Assembly (NCBI GenBank): GCA_031551355.1
Contig: JAVBNT010000037.1
Coordinates: 1-9,319, forward strand
Direction: 5' to 3'
DNA from: JAVBNT01 sp031551355
GTDB taxonomy: Bacteria > Vulcanimicrobiota > CADAWZ01
DNA: 9,319 bases
This document shows, one piece after another, positions 1-6,879 of the stretch. A model generated the notes under the pieces. That model worked only from the letters and a program-made list of their open reading frames with translations, had not been told where the DNA came from and searched no databases. Numbering within the stretch: position 1 is the first letter of the stretch; every line of letters begins with the position of its first letter. Both the position numbers and the translations under genes were made by a program.

Positions 1-24
1 AAGCGGGGCATTCCAGCCCCGCTT
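1..24. terminator. GC-rich hairpin at the left edge, possible terminator
   Basis: AAGCGGGGC and GCCCCGCTT form a perfect 9-bp stem around a six-base loop. On the plus strand no T run follows. On the minus strand the bases after the stem lie outside the window, so a T run that would make this the terminator of the efflux operon cannot be checked. The two terminal A bases of the plus strand are compatible with one. Confidence 0.35.
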
Positions 25-185
25 AGCACGACACAAAATCGGGAAAAACAGTTGATTCTGTACTCTTGAGAATATTCTCTCACAGTTTTCACCGATTTTC
101 CTTGATTATATTTGTCCGGCAAATGCCGGAATTAGGCGCCCTACAGACGCTGACTATTATCTTTTGGGCCGCCGTTAGCACGACA
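23..185 (+). repeat. 11-bp direct repeat TTAGCACGACA, two copies
   Basis: The copies lie at 23-33 and 175-185, 152 bases apart, in the same orientation. The first overlaps the 3' arm of the hairpin at 1-24. The second supplies the loop and part of the 3' arm of the hairpin at 166-189. The flanking bases differ, so this is not simply a duplicated hairpin. Confidence 0.5.
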
Positions 186-189
186 GCCC
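166..189. other. 9-bp hairpin, better paired as minus-strand RNA
   Basis: The arms are 166-174 and 181-189 around the loop TTAGCA. Read as minus-strand RNA all nine positions pair, two of them as G-U wobbles. On the plus strand those two become C-A mismatches, leaving GGGC/GCCC closed at the base and followed by TTTT at 190-193. The structure could be part of a 3' untranslated region of the efflux operon, or a weak plus-strand terminator. Confidence 0.4.
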
Positions 190-204
190 TTTTCCGGATT
201 GTCC

Positions 205-282
205 CTCACAGAGGGAGAGTTCACGGAGATAAATATCGATAAAATATTCTCCGCTCTCTCCTTTTCTCTGTGAGAAATTTTT
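205..282 (+). terminator. Long interrupted hairpin followed by a T run
   Basis: Three nested perfect stems stack here: 205-213 with 266-274 (9 bp), 214-219 with 256-261 (6 bp) and 224-229 with 248-253 (6 bp), separated by small bulges. Bases 278-282 are TTTTT, so on the plus strand this resembles a Rho-independent terminator, though three A bases separate stem and T run and the stem is unusually long. On the minus strand it lies about 60 bases beyond the RND stop codon and could serve as a 3' stabilising structure for the operon mRNA. Confidence 0.4.
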
Positions 283-332
283 ACGGCACAGGTAAAAAGA
301 GGCGTATTGTTTTTTATTGACCGGCTTCCAAC

Positions 333-3300
333 CTAGCAAGCCGAAGGCTGCTGTTTTTTAGGCATACGGGCTCTATACCCGTCAAGAACAGTATACGCCG
401 AAGGAAGTACAAGCAATGTAAAGATCGTTGAGGTTAAGAGTCCGCCGATCAAAGTAATTGCCAGAGGTTTTTCAATCTCCGCCCCGCTGGCATTGCTGAG
501 CAGAATCGGCAGCAGGCCGAGAGCCGTGCAAAGAACCGTCATCAGTTTAGGGCGCAGTCTCTGAACACTGGCCAGAATTATAGATTCCGCAGGAGTGTGT
601 CCTTCTGCGATAAAATCCTTGGTCTGTGACAAAAGCACCAGCGAATTCTGAACGGCAATCCCGAACAGCGCAATAAACCCCACTCCCGAAGACACATTAA
701 GTGTTTCGCCGAAAAGGAATAAAAATAAAATACCGCCGATCAAAGCGCTCGGAGCAGTGACAAGTATCAGCAGAGACTCCGAGAACGATCTCATCACCAT
801 ATAGATAATCGTAAAAACGAGTATCAGTGAAAGAAAGGCCGCAAAAAGCAGTGACTTCATCGCTCTTTGCTGATTTTCAAACTGTCCGGCAAACACTACA
901 AAATAGCCTGCGGGCAGTGAAACATTTGCCATCCCTTCCTTTACTTCAGAGACAACCTTCGAAAGAGAAGAATTGGAAATTGAAGCGTTAATATTAATCA
1001 TCCTGTTCATCGCTTCACGCCAGATTACGTTAGGCCCCTGCGAAAGCTCAACGGAAGCCAACTGCGAAAGCGGGACCTTGCGTCCTTCTCCTCCGTCAAC
1101 AATAAGCCGCCCGATAGCCTGCGGGTCATTGCGATCTCCATCCTGCGCCCTGACAAAAACGCCGTAGGAGCGTTGCTGGTTCCACAACTGCGTCACTTCC
1201 TCCCCGCCGACGGCAAAACGGACCAGTTCTGAAATCGAACTTACCGGTATACCGTATCTGGCGGCGGCAAAACGGTCAATATTTATCTGCAACTGCGGGA
1301 TGCCGGCCGATTGAGTCAGGTTTACATCTTCGAGTCCTTTTACATTTTCCATAATATCCCGCAGCTCAATCCCCTTGGCCTGCAGGGTTTTCGGATCATT
1401 GCCAAAGATCTTTACCTGGAGCGGAGCCGGGGTACCTTCAAGACTTTCATCTATCTTCAGCTGAAACGGCTGGGTAAAAGCAATCGCCACCCCCGGGATC
1501 GCCTCTATCTGCCGGCGGACCTCGGCAAGAAGCTTCTGAGCCGGTTTACGGCGCTTATTCCTGGGCTTTAAATTGACAATTATCTCCCCGGAGTTAACCG
1601 GCAGCACACAGCCGATAGCTCTTTCGGAGCGCCCGTTCCTGCGGATAACTTCTTCAATATTTTCATTCTCAAGCAAAAGCTTCTCTATCTGCGAGGTAAT
1701 CCTGTTATTCTCTTCAAGTGAAGTTTCAGGTGCTGTCGCGGTTGAAATAACCCAGGCGCCTTCATCCATTTTCGGCATAAAATCCCTGCCCAGGAAAGCA
1801 AGTGAAATTACCGACAGAATCATCACCGTCATCGCTGAAAAAATGACCAGTTTCGGACGCTTAAGCGTAAACTCCAAAACCGGGGAATATATTTTCTTTA
1901 TCGCCATTACAAGTTTAACATCGTCGCTTTCCTGTTTCGATGATGAAGAATCAAGAACTTTTGCCGCAACTACAGGAGTGAAACAGAGAGAAAGCAGCAA
2001 CGCCGACAACATGGAAGCAACAACGGTAAGGGCAAGAGGCCGGAACAAAAGCCCTTCAATTCCTTCCATCATAAAAAGGGGAAGAAATACAGACACAATA
2101 ACGGCAGTGGCGCCCGCCACCGGAAGAGCTACTTCAGACGCCGATTTCATTGCCAGACCGCTGCGGTCAAAAGAGACACCCTCCTTTTTGCGCTGGTGAT
2201 AGCGGTGGAAAATATTTTCCACAACAATAATTGAAGCGTCAACCATAATACCGACAGCAATTGCCAGACCGCCGAGAGACATTGTATTTATGCCTACTCC
2301 CAGTATACGCATAGCATTGCCGGCCAGCAGAACCGAAAGCGGAATGGATATGGCAACAACAAATGTACTGCGCATATTACCCATAAAAACGGCAAGAACA
2401 ACCACAACCAGAACGGCTCCGACAACAATCGCCTCCAAAACACTCTTCAGAGAGGAATCAATAAGCTTGGTCTGATCGTAGTGAAGATAAAGCTCCACAC
2501 CCTTGGGAAGAGTTTCACGCAGCTCCGCCAACGCTTTTTTAACGCCTTTAACAACGTCCACCGTATCGGCATCAGGCTGCTTTATTATTATGGCGGCTAC
2601 AGCACTTTTGCCGTTTCTGGAAACGATACCCCTTGTGATGGCATAGGAATCGGTTACATCGGCGACATCCTTAAGATATACCGGTATTGAGTTATTAGTG
2701 GCAACAACGACATTACGAATATCTTCTATATTGGTAAAACGTCCCAAAGCCCTCACGTTGTATTCGGCAACACCGGTGGAAATAAATCCTCCGGCAGCGT
2801 TTTCATTGCCTTCTTTCAAAGCTTTTTCAATATCGGCAACGGTTATAGACTTAGCAAGCAGGGCATCCATATTTACCGCAACGCGAAATTGCCTCATCTT
2901 GCCGCCCATATTCAAAACCTCGGCAACCCCGGGAACAGTCAAAAGCTTATAACGAGCCTGCCAGTCGGCAAGTTCTCTTAAGGCAACATCACTGATGTCA
3001 CCCTGGAAAGAAATCTCACAAACTTCGGCAAGGCGGGTAGTCGCACTGCTGAGATTAGGCGGTTCGGTTCCGGCAGGCAGCGTCGGCGCTATCTGGGATA
3101 TTCTTTCGGAAACGAACTGCCTTGCGCGCCAGAATTCGGATGTGATGTCAAACTCCACGACAACCGAAGAAAGTCCCTGGGTTGTTTGAGAACGGATTCT
3201 TTTAACCCCCGGCAATCCGTTCATTGCCGCTTCCATAGGAATGGTGATACTCATTTCAATCTCTTCGGGAGCCATAACCTCATTTTCAGTAATAATCGTG

Positions 3301-3455
3301 AATACCGGTATCGTTATCTCCGGATAAACATTTCTCGACATTTTCGCATACGACATTACACCAAGCATTGAGACAACGGCAATGAACATAAAAATCAAGA
3401 CCTGATTGCCGAAAGAAAAACATACTATTTTTTTAACAAAATGATCCTGGTTCAT
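333..3455 (-). CDS. RND efflux pump, heavy-metal (CusA/CzcA-like) family
   Basis: Inner-membrane proton-driven pump of a tripartite exporter, 1040 residues from the ATG at 3455, a full family length. Numbering here counts an additional TTG codon just upstream as residue 1. The layout is typical: TM1 near 15-36, a first periplasmic loop to about 335, TM2-6 at about 338-500, TM7 near 537-556, a second loop to about 865, then TM8-12. The TM4 segment VDASIIVVEN (406-415) holds Asp407 and Glu414 with the spacing of the CusA proton-relay pair; the extra upstream Asp of CzcA is Ala. PKMDEGAW (562-569) matches the family. It is the last gene of the operon, 12 bases after the adaptor gene. Substrate: a metal cation is likely from relatives and neighbours. 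The CusA-type methionine site is not obvious, so Cu/Ag is not proven, and a broader drug-type pump remains possible. Confidence 0.9.
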   Translation of the reverse strand: MNQDHFVKKIVCFSFGNQVLIFMFIAVVSMLGVMSYAKMSRNVYPEITIPVFTIITENEVMAPEEIEMSITIPMEAAMNGLPGVKRIRSQTTQGLSSVVVEFDITSEFWRARQFVSERISQIAPTLPAGTEPPNLSSATTRLAEVCEISFQGDISDVALRELADWQARYKLLTVPGVAEVLNMGGKMRQFRVAVNMDALLAKSITVADIEKALKEGNENAAGGFISTGVAEYNVRALGRFTNIEDIRNVVVATNNSIPVYLKDVADVTDSYAITRGIVSRNGKSAVAAIIIKQPDADTVDVVKGVKKALAELRETLPKGVELYLHYDQTKLIDSSLKSVLEAIVVGAVLVVVVLAVFMGNMRSTFVVAISIPLSVLLAGNAMRILGVGINTMSLGGLAIAVGIMVDASIIVVENIFHRYHQRKKEGVSFDRSGLAMKSASEVALPVAGATAVIVSVFLPLFMMEGIEGLLFRPLALTVVASMLSALLLSLCFTPVVAAKVLDSSSSKQESDDVKLVMAIKKIYSPVLEFTLKRPKLVIFSAMTVMILSVISLAFLGRDFMPKMDEGAWVISTATAPETSLEENNRITSQIEKLLLENENIEEVIRRNGRSERAIGCVLPVNSGEIIVNLKPRNKRRKPAQKLLAEVRRQIEAIPGVAIAFTQPFQLKIDESLEGTPAPLQVKIFGNDPKTLQAKGIELRDIMENVKGLEDVNLTQSAGIPQLQINIDRFAAARYGIPVSSISELVRFAVGGEEVTQLWNQQRSYGVFVRAQDGDRNDPQAIGRLIVDGGEGRKVPLSQLASVELSQGPNVIWREAMNRMININASISNSSLSKVVSEVKEGMANVSLPAGYFVVFAGQFENQQRAMKSLLFAAFLSLILVFTIIYMVMRSFSESLLILVTAPSALIGGILFLFLFGETLNVSSGVGFIALFGIAVQNSLVLLSQTKDFIAEGHTPAESIILASVQRLRPKLMTVLCTALGLLPILLSNASGAEIEKPLAITLIGGLLTSTIFTLLVLPSAYTVLDGYRARMPKKQQPSAC

Positions 3456-3463
3456 CAATGGGC

Positions 3464-3469
3464 CCTCCT
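3464..3469 (-). promoter_or_regulatory. AGGAGG ribosome site of the RND gene, overlapping the adaptor stop codon
   Basis: AGGAGG lies 8 bases before the ATG at 3455 and 5 bases before an in-frame TTG at 3458. Both starts are usable; ATG is preferred. The site overlaps the TAG stop (3468-3470) of the adaptor gene, which suggests coupled translation of the two pump parts. Confidence 0.75.
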
Positions 3470-5084
3470 AATGTCCGCCGCAGCCGTCACTGCAGCCGGC
3501 TTTAAGCTCAACATTACCAAACGACGTTTTAAGCTGGCTCTGGCCCTCAACGACTACCTCGTCATCGGCACATAATCCGCTCAATACCTCAACTTTATCC
3601 CCTGACAAACTTCCAAGTTTAACTTCGATTTTTTCAAAATTGCTCTCGCCGCTGCATCTGGCAAAAACTATCTTATGGCCGTCCTCATCCATAACCGCTA
3701 CCGAGGGAACTAAAATTGCCCCGCCCCTGCGGGCAATAATAATTGAAGACTTAACAAATGTTCCGGCTTTAAGTTCTCTTCCCGGATTGAGAACGGCAAT
3801 CTTAACCGGGAAGCTGCCTGTCGACGGATCCATTGTATTACCCACCGACAACACTTTGCCGTTAAAAACCTTCGTTCCGGTTGAAGAACTGCGTATTTCG
3901 GCCGTCTGGCCTTTAAAAACCGCGGCAATGTCTTTTTCATATACTTTAGTTTCCACAATAACAGACGAGAGATTGGCAACCGTAAAGATTACATCCGACG
4001 AAGAGACCGTCTGGCCCTGAGAAAAATCACGCGCTGAAATCTCTCCGCTAATGGGGCTTGTCAGATAAACAAGGCCACTTGTATCACCGGGAACACCTCC
4101 AAGAAGTTTTATCTGATTGGCCGACGACTGTTTTTCAGCGATAGCGGTATTCAAACTTGATTTTGCAGACTGCGAAGCAACCTTGTCGGCATAACGGTTT
4201 TTGTAAAAAGCCTCTTCTCTTTCAAAACCTTTTACGGCAATTAATTCCTGTTCCCTGGCTTTTTTCAATGTCAGTTCGGCACTGACAAGCGAGGAATGAT
4301 CCCTGCTGTGTTCATGCTGAGCCGTTTCAAAATCCTGACGGGAAATTATCTGGTCAGCATAAAGCTCTTTTGCCCTGTTCAGCCGCACCAGACATTGTTT
4401 TTCCTCTACTTTTGCGCGTTCAAATTCAGCCTGAGCAGCCGAAGCCGTTTTTTCCGCCTCCAAAAGCTGACTTTTTGACTCCTCGTAGCGTTTTAAAGAG
4501 ACATCCCCGGAACGAATCCTGAAGTTTTCCGCATCGCTTTGAACTTTTGAATCGGCAAGCGAATTCACGGCTTTTATATACTCGGCCTGACATTTCATCA
4601 GCTCCAGGCTCGAAATTTCGGCAAGAACATCTCCTGCATTGACAACATCACCGATATCGGCCAAAAACCGGACAATTTTGCCTTCTGCCGAACAGGTAAC
4701 TTTAAAACTGGCAGCAGAAGCGGGAGCTATCGTTCCAGGAGCTATCACCGTATCAAGCGAGTCTCCATGTGAAACTTTGACGGAAACAATACCCTTAAGC
4801 GGCTGGGCAGAAGCTGATTCCTTACTATGGTTATGTCCATCGCCGTCATCGCCATGCTCTTCCCCTTCCTCATGTTTATGTCCGTCTTCATGAGGATGGG
4901 CGGCCTCATGCTCACAATCCGGGCCATGTTCATGAGAGGCCTCTTTTGAGCTTGCACCGGAAGTCTCCGCCGGATTATGAGCGCTTAGAGAAACGCTGTT
5001 ACGGCCGGAAAAAATAAACGTCACCGCAATCAGTAAAACAATAAATATAAAAACAGATGTAATTAAAACCTTATTTCTTTTCAT
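3468..5084 (-). CDS. Periplasmic adaptor (membrane-fusion protein) with His-rich N-terminal tail
   Basis: Links the RND pump to the outer-membrane channel, 538 residues. Residues 6-26 are a membrane anchor or uncleaved signal. Residues 51-86 are a low-complexity His/Asp/Glu tract with 10 His and one Cys, a likely metal-binding tail. The first lipoyl-like half is near 128-158, a long coiled-coil hairpin at about 160-330, the second lipoyl half near 340-370 (SPISGEISARDFSQG), then beta-barrel and membrane-proximal domains to about 520. The C-terminus is CSDGCGGH, adding Cys531, Cys535 and His538. The fold matches CzcB/CusB adaptors; their role is to hand metal or drug to the pump and to seal the complex. 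The start at 5084 is chosen because GGAGG lies 6 bases upstream and an anchor follows; a longer frame to 5156 lacks such support and would run deep into the preceding gene. The gene overlaps the outer-membrane factor gene by 14 bases. Confidence 0.88.
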   Translation of the reverse strand: MKRNKVLITSVFIFIVLLIAVTFIFSGRNSVSLSAHNPAETSGASSKEASHEHGPDCEHEAAHPHEDGHKHEEGEEHGDDGDGHNHSKESASAQPLKGIVSVKVSHGDSLDTVIAPGTIAPASAASFKVTCSAEGKIVRFLADIGDVVNAGDVLAEISSLELMKCQAEYIKAVNSLADSKVQSDAENFRIRSGDVSLKRYEESKSQLLEAEKTASAAQAEFERAKVEEKQCLVRLNRAKELYADQIISRQDFETAQHEHSRDHSSLVSAELTLKKAREQELIAVKGFEREEAFYKNRYADKVASQSAKSSLNTAIAEKQSSANQIKLLGGVPGDTSGLVYLTSPISGEISARDFSQGQTVSSSDVIFTVANLSSVIVETKVYEKDIAAVFKGQTAEIRSSSTGTKVFNGKVLSVGNTMDPSTGSFPVKIAVLNPGRELKAGTFVKSSIIIARRGGAILVPSVAVMDEDGHKIVFARCSGESNFEKIEVKLGSLSGDKVEVLSGLCADDEVVVEGQSQLKTSFGNVELKAGCSDGCGGH

Positions 5085-6324
5085 TTTCAGCCTCCATGGT
5101 TGAGAATTGAGCATAAGAATGCCGCAGTTTAGCCAAAGCCTTGTGACAGCCGACAAAAGCTTCTACTCTGGCAATGCTCGATTCGGCAAAGTTTTTTCTG
5201 GCGTCCATCAAATCCAAAAATCCTGCAGCTCCCTTTTCATAAGCTTTCTCTGCCAAAACTGCAATATTTTTAGCCTTATCTGTCAAACCGTTCTCATAGT
5301 CGGCAACACTCTGCGCAGAGGCTTTATACTCCGCAATTGCAGTATATACGTATGACTCTACATTTGTAACGGCAAAGGCCATATTTTCTTCTTCACTAAG
5401 TGCACGCTTCTGAGCGGCCTTGATTTCATTGGAAACAGATCCCCAGTCAAATAAAGGAAGGCTCATTGAAACGGCAACTCCTCCCTGGGAATCAAACTCC
5501 GGTTTCCTTGCCGTAAGCTGCAAATCCGGCAGACGCCGGGTCCTGGCAAATCTCTCCTCACTTTTAGCAATATCTATCTTTGCCCGGGCAGCCATTATCT
5601 CAGGATGGTTCTCTCTGGCAATTCTCAAAAGTTCATCCACATCAAAATCAGGACAGGTAAATTCCAAATCAGCCATTGGGCTAATCTCCCGGCCAACTTC
5701 AAAACCGAGAATTTTATTAAGCTCTATGGATGCTTTAGTAAACTCCAGTTCCGCCGCTCGAAGCTCCTGCCTGGCCTTTGAAAGTTCAATATCGGCGCGT
5801 GACAAATGAAATCCCGGAAGAGTTCCCACATCGATCTGTTTTTCTATTTTTTTCTTTAAGAGCCCAAAATATGCAACATTTTCCCGATGGAAATCAAGAA
5901 CAAAACCTGTCTTCACAAGCTCCCAGTAGCATTCTTTCGTCCTTAAAGATACATCGTTCACTACGGCATAAAAAAAGGCCTGTTCTTCCTTTGATTTTGC
6001 GGAAGCTACGGATTTTCTGGCGGTTCTGGAACCGTTCAGTTCAAGATTTTGGGTAAACAGCAATACCGAATCGGAACCGTCTTCACCGGCAATGGTAGGT
6101 GAAACGGTCAAGTCCGGATTGGAAAGGCTGCCAGCTGCCTTGGTTTCATAACAGGACGACTCAAAACGCAGCCTGGCAGAAATAATTTCACGGTTCTGTT
6201 TCCAGGCAAGCCTCAGCGCCTCGTCTTCAGTCACCGGAAGCGAATTGTCCGAAGCAAAGCAAATCAGAGCGCTGAATACGGAAAATAGAATCAGTGAAAA
6301 GCAAACAAATAATCTGCCTATCAT
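5071..6324 (-). CDS. TolC/CusC-type outer-membrane factor of the efflux pump
   Basis: Outer-membrane channel of the tripartite exporter, 417 residues, the usual size of CzcC/CusC-like proteins. Residues 1-24 form a signal peptide, probably cut after ICFA. The rest carries the two OEP repeats (roughly 33-205 and 225-405), mostly amphipathic helix. Family landmarks are SLPLFDWG (288-295), at the second strand-helix junction, and KGAAGFLDLMDAR (364-376), the usual G-x-L-D-x-x-D-A-R type motif. A Cys at 22 does not sit in a proper lipobox, so it is probably not a lipoprotein. AAGGAG lies 10 bases before the ATG. The gene follows the small secreted protein by 45 bases and overlaps the adaptor start. 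The family is certain; its substrate is set by the pump and not visible here. Confidence 0.88.
   Translation of the reverse strand: MIGRLFVCFSLILFSVFSALICFASDNSLPVTEDEALRLAWKQNREIISARLRFESSCYETKAAGSLSNPDLTVSPTIAGEDGSDSVLLFTQNLELNGSRTARKSVASAKSKEEQAFFYAVVNDVSLRTKECYWELVKTGFVLDFHRENVAYFGLLKKKIEKQIDVGTLPGFHLSRADIELSKARQELRAAELEFTKASIELNKILGFEVGREISPMADLEFTCPDFDVDELLRIARENHPEIMAARAKIDIAKSEERFARTRRLPDLQLTARKPEFDSQGGVAVSMSLPLFDWGSVSNEIKAAQKRALSEEENMAFAVTNVESYVYTAIAEYKASAQSVADYENGLTDKAKNIAVLAEKAYEKGAAGFLDLMDARKNFAESSIARVEAFVGCHKALAKLRHSYAQFSTMEAENEKK
5091..5095 (-). promoter_or_regulatory. GGAGG ribosome site deciding the adaptor start
   Basis: GGAGG stands 6 bases before the ATG at 5084 and lies inside the last codons of the outer-membrane factor gene. 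This supports the shorter adaptor start over upstream in-frame codons and indicates translational coupling. Confidence 0.75.
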
Positions 6325-6344
6325 AATAAGGATTCTCCTTGGTT

Positions 6345-6370
6345 AACTTTTATGCAAAAATGAAAAAGTT
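6345..6370. repeat. AT-rich inverted repeat between two operon genes
   Basis: AACTTTT (6345-6351) and AAAAGTT (6364-6370) are a perfect 7-bp inverted repeat around 12 bases, in the 45-base gap between the small protein gene and the outer-membrane factor gene. It is weak and AT-rich. It could be an mRNA processing or partial attenuation structure that lowers pump expression relative to the first gene. Confidence 0.25.
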
Positions 6371-6753
6371 TATAAGGAGACAGAGGGAGGGGCGCGCATC
6401 AAGGAGAGGAAGCACAAAAGTTCACTGGTATAAACAGCGATATTTTCGTCTTCAAAAAATGATGCTGCGGAGCATATGGAAACTCTGAAATATTCAACAG
6501 GGATAAAACACAATGTTTCCGCAAAAAAAGACAGGTTAAGAGGTGATTGGATTAGCTGATGTTCATTTTCACAACTCTCGCACGGAGCGGAAGGAACACA
6601 GTCACATTCATGATGCGCATGGGAGGAAGCAAGCAGGGAATAATGATGATGGGTGCATGGGCAAAACGCAAACGCCTTAAAAACAAAAAATGAAAAAACA
6701 AGCGCAATAATAAAAAGCTTATTATTTTTATTATATGAAACAAATTTACCCAT
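6370..6753 (-). CDS. Small exported Cys/His-rich protein, first gene of the efflux operon
   Basis: 127 residues; not recognised as a named family. Residues 10-29 are hydrophobic and end in KAFA, a good signal peptide with cleavage near 29/30. The next stretch is dense in metal ligands: residues 31-65 hold 6 Cys and 7 His, in the groups CPCTHHH, HAHHECDC and CESCENEH. The second half (66-127) is ordinary, with Cys82, Cys94 and Cys114, and ends in RAPPSVSL. Small secreted His/Cys proteins with a late proline pair are known ahead of metal RND operons (CzcI/CopL type), so a periplasmic metal-binding or sensing role is inferred, not shown. The start at 6753 is chosen for the GGGAG 4 bases upstream and the signal peptide directly after it; an in-frame start at 6822 would add 23 polar residues and lies very near the promoter. 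Confidence 0.7.
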   Translation of the reverse strand: MGKFVSYNKNNKLFIIALVFSFFVFKAFAFCPCTHHHYSLLASSHAHHECDCVPSAPCESCENEHQLIQSPLNLSFFAETLCFIPVEYFRVSICSAASFFEDENIAVYTSELLCFLSLMRAPPSVSL

Positions 6754-6778
6754 CAGACTCCCACAGTCAATAAAATCA

Positions 6779-6792
6779 GAATTTAAAAATTC
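6779..6792. promoter_or_regulatory. 14-bp dyad in the efflux-operon leader, possible operator
   Basis: GAATTT-AA-AAATTC is a perfect inverted repeat lying 12-25 bases downstream of the predicted transcription start (about 6804) and upstream of the first ribosome site. That is a usual place for a repressor operator. No regulator gene is in the window and no known metal-regulator box could be matched, so this is only a candidate. Confidence 0.3.
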
Positions 6793-6810
6793 ACCGTAAT
6801 ATTTCTTCTT

Positions 6811-6838
6811 ATTGTAGCACAACGAAACACAAATTCAA
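6811..6838 (-). promoter_or_regulatory. Sigma-70-like promoter of the efflux operon
   Basis: Read on the minus strand: -35 TTGAAT (6833-6838, 4 of 6 consensus bases), a 16-base spacer and -10 TACAAT (6811-6816, 5 of 6). Transcription would start near 6804, giving a leader of about 50 bases before the small Cys/His protein. It sits in the 126-base gap after the ZIP gene, so the efflux genes can be expressed apart from ZIP. No strong terminator separates the two, so read-through remains possible. Confidence 0.6.
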
Positions 6839-6879
6839 ATAAACAAAATATTAACAAAACCAAAGCGTATGAAAAATAT

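Larger units (their letters stand above)
1..332. other. Non-coding, hairpin-rich stretch downstream of the efflux operon
   Basis: No convincing gene is seen here on either strand. The stretch lies after the stop codon of the RND pump gene. It contains several inverted repeats, at 1-24, 35-99, 115-130, 166-189 and 205-274, and an 11-base direct repeat TTAGCACGACA at 23-33 and 175-185. Part of it may be the 3' untranslated region and terminator of the operon. It may also hold the end of a plus-strand transcript coming from beyond the left edge, because two hairpins are followed by T runs on the plus strand. No tRNA, rRNA or known small RNA could be recognised. Confidence 0.6.

Noticed and set aside
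1..34. Minus-strand GTGCTAAGCGGGG resembles the 5' part of a bacterial SRP RNA
   Set aside because: The bases after it simply fold back in a short hairpin, and the GGAAG-type apical motif of SRP RNA is not seen in the window.
973..3371. Several plus-strand open frames of 60-208 codons opposite the RND gene
   Set aside because: They lie antisense to a full-length, well-conserved pump gene, have no consistent ribosome sites and show no recognisable protein features.
3710..3979. An 89-codon minus-strand frame inside the adaptor gene
   Set aside because: It is an out-of-frame reading of conserved adaptor sequence, with basic low-complexity composition and no supporting signals.
5071..6324. Outer-membrane factor as a lipoprotein
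   Set aside because: The Cys at residue 22 is preceded by ALI, which lacks the small residue required before a lipobox Cys, and an ordinary signal peptidase site follows.
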